From the NCBI GenBank assembly GCA_009760855.2, contig WPIO01000013.1:5852001-5916000 (forward strand): 64,000 nucleotides of DNA, written 5' to 3'. This DNA is from Cristatella mucedo (Eukaryota; Bryozoa; Phylactolaemata; Cristatellidae). This document shows positions 63,583 through 64,000 of the stretch, one piece after another. Made by a program: the position numbers and the translations under genes. A model generated the notes under the pieces. That model saw only the letters and a list, made by a program, of their open reading frames with translations, did not search any database and was not told the DNA's origin. Each line of letters starts with the position of its first letter. The first letter of the stretch is position 1.

Positions 63583-64000
63583 TAATAATAATAATTAATA
63601 ATTCGTAGCGCCCTCAGACAACTCAATCTCTTTCTAAGCCCTTTACATTTGCTGCAAAGGAAGCACATTCGAATGGTTAGTGGAAGAATGCTCAATAAAC
63701 AACAAGAATAAAATGGTTAGGGGTGACATGCACAGGGTCGGCAAGCAGGTTTGGTTAATGGCAGCATGCACAGTGTCAGCACGAATAAGCACATAAAGAA
63801 CGAATCGCAGGGAGCCTAGAAATGGTTTCATAAATAGATGCATTTGAATTTTTTTAAGATGTCATGTCAGAGGATGTCGTGATACAAGTCGAGAGTGAAT
63901 TCCAGGCTTTGGGAGCGTATGAACTAAACGCACGGTCTCCAAAAGATTTGAGATGTGCACGAGGTATAGGTAAACAGTTAGATTAAGAAAAGTGGGCGGT
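63583..64000 (-). mobile_element. LINE family A, copy A17, running off the right edge
   Basis: (AAT)n, GCGCCCTCAGACAACTCAAT, CCCTTTACATTTGCTGCAAA, GGGTGACATGCACAGGGTCG, then the RT C-terminal region. Begins right next to the 5' limit of B7. Confidence 0.86.

Overview
The window is eukaryotic nuclear DNA, almost certainly from an invertebrate animal. The evidence is spliced coding exons with canonical GT-AG borders, many non-LTR retrotransposon fragments, tRNA-derived SINEs, a degenerate satellite and long microsatellites. No bacterial gene, operon, rRNA gene or CRISPR array is visible. The lineage cannot be fixed from the sequence. The Pax gene has a bilaterian-type C-terminal tail, and the compact introns and repeat load would suit a lophotrochozoan such as a flatworm, but that is only a guess.

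One gene can be reconstructed with confidence: a complete Pax2/5/8-type paired-domain transcription factor on the + strand. It runs from an ATG at 23271 to a TGA at 33718 in nine exons. The splice phases agree at every junction, giving 1179 coding bases, or 392 residues. A TATA box (23201), a CCAAT box and a GC box lie upstream, and an AATAAA lies about 300 bases after the stop. Exons 2 and 3 carry nearly the whole paired domain, split where vertebrate PAX2/5/8 genes are split. The last two exons carry the SWR...YYY...DRY tail of the subfamily. The octapeptide and the partial homeodomain were not found.

Layout. 1-19.9 kb holds fragments of two CR1/L2-like LINE families (here A and B), simple repeats, and a degenerate satellite of roughly 160-190 bp units (16.3-19.4 kb) split by a family-B LINE. 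19.9-36.9 kb is GC-rich and contains the Pax gene, with a SINE in intron 1 and LINE tails in introns 2 and 7. A 925-bp AT-rich element with long terminal inverted repeats and an apparent 8-bp target duplication sits at 37304-38228. 38.2-46.9 kb is GC-rich, with a direct repeat of about 0.8 kb present twice and an 800-bp CT-rich tract, but no recognised gene. 47-64 kb is AT-richer and consists mainly of old, nested LINE and SINE insertions.

Two tRNA-derived SINE families are present. One (S2) ends in a tail that closely matches the 3' end of LINE family A, which suggests that it borrows the LINE machinery. The LINE copies examined are truncated or carry stops or frameshifts, so none appears autonomous. 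Family names A, B, S1, S2, R3 and R4 are labels used only here.
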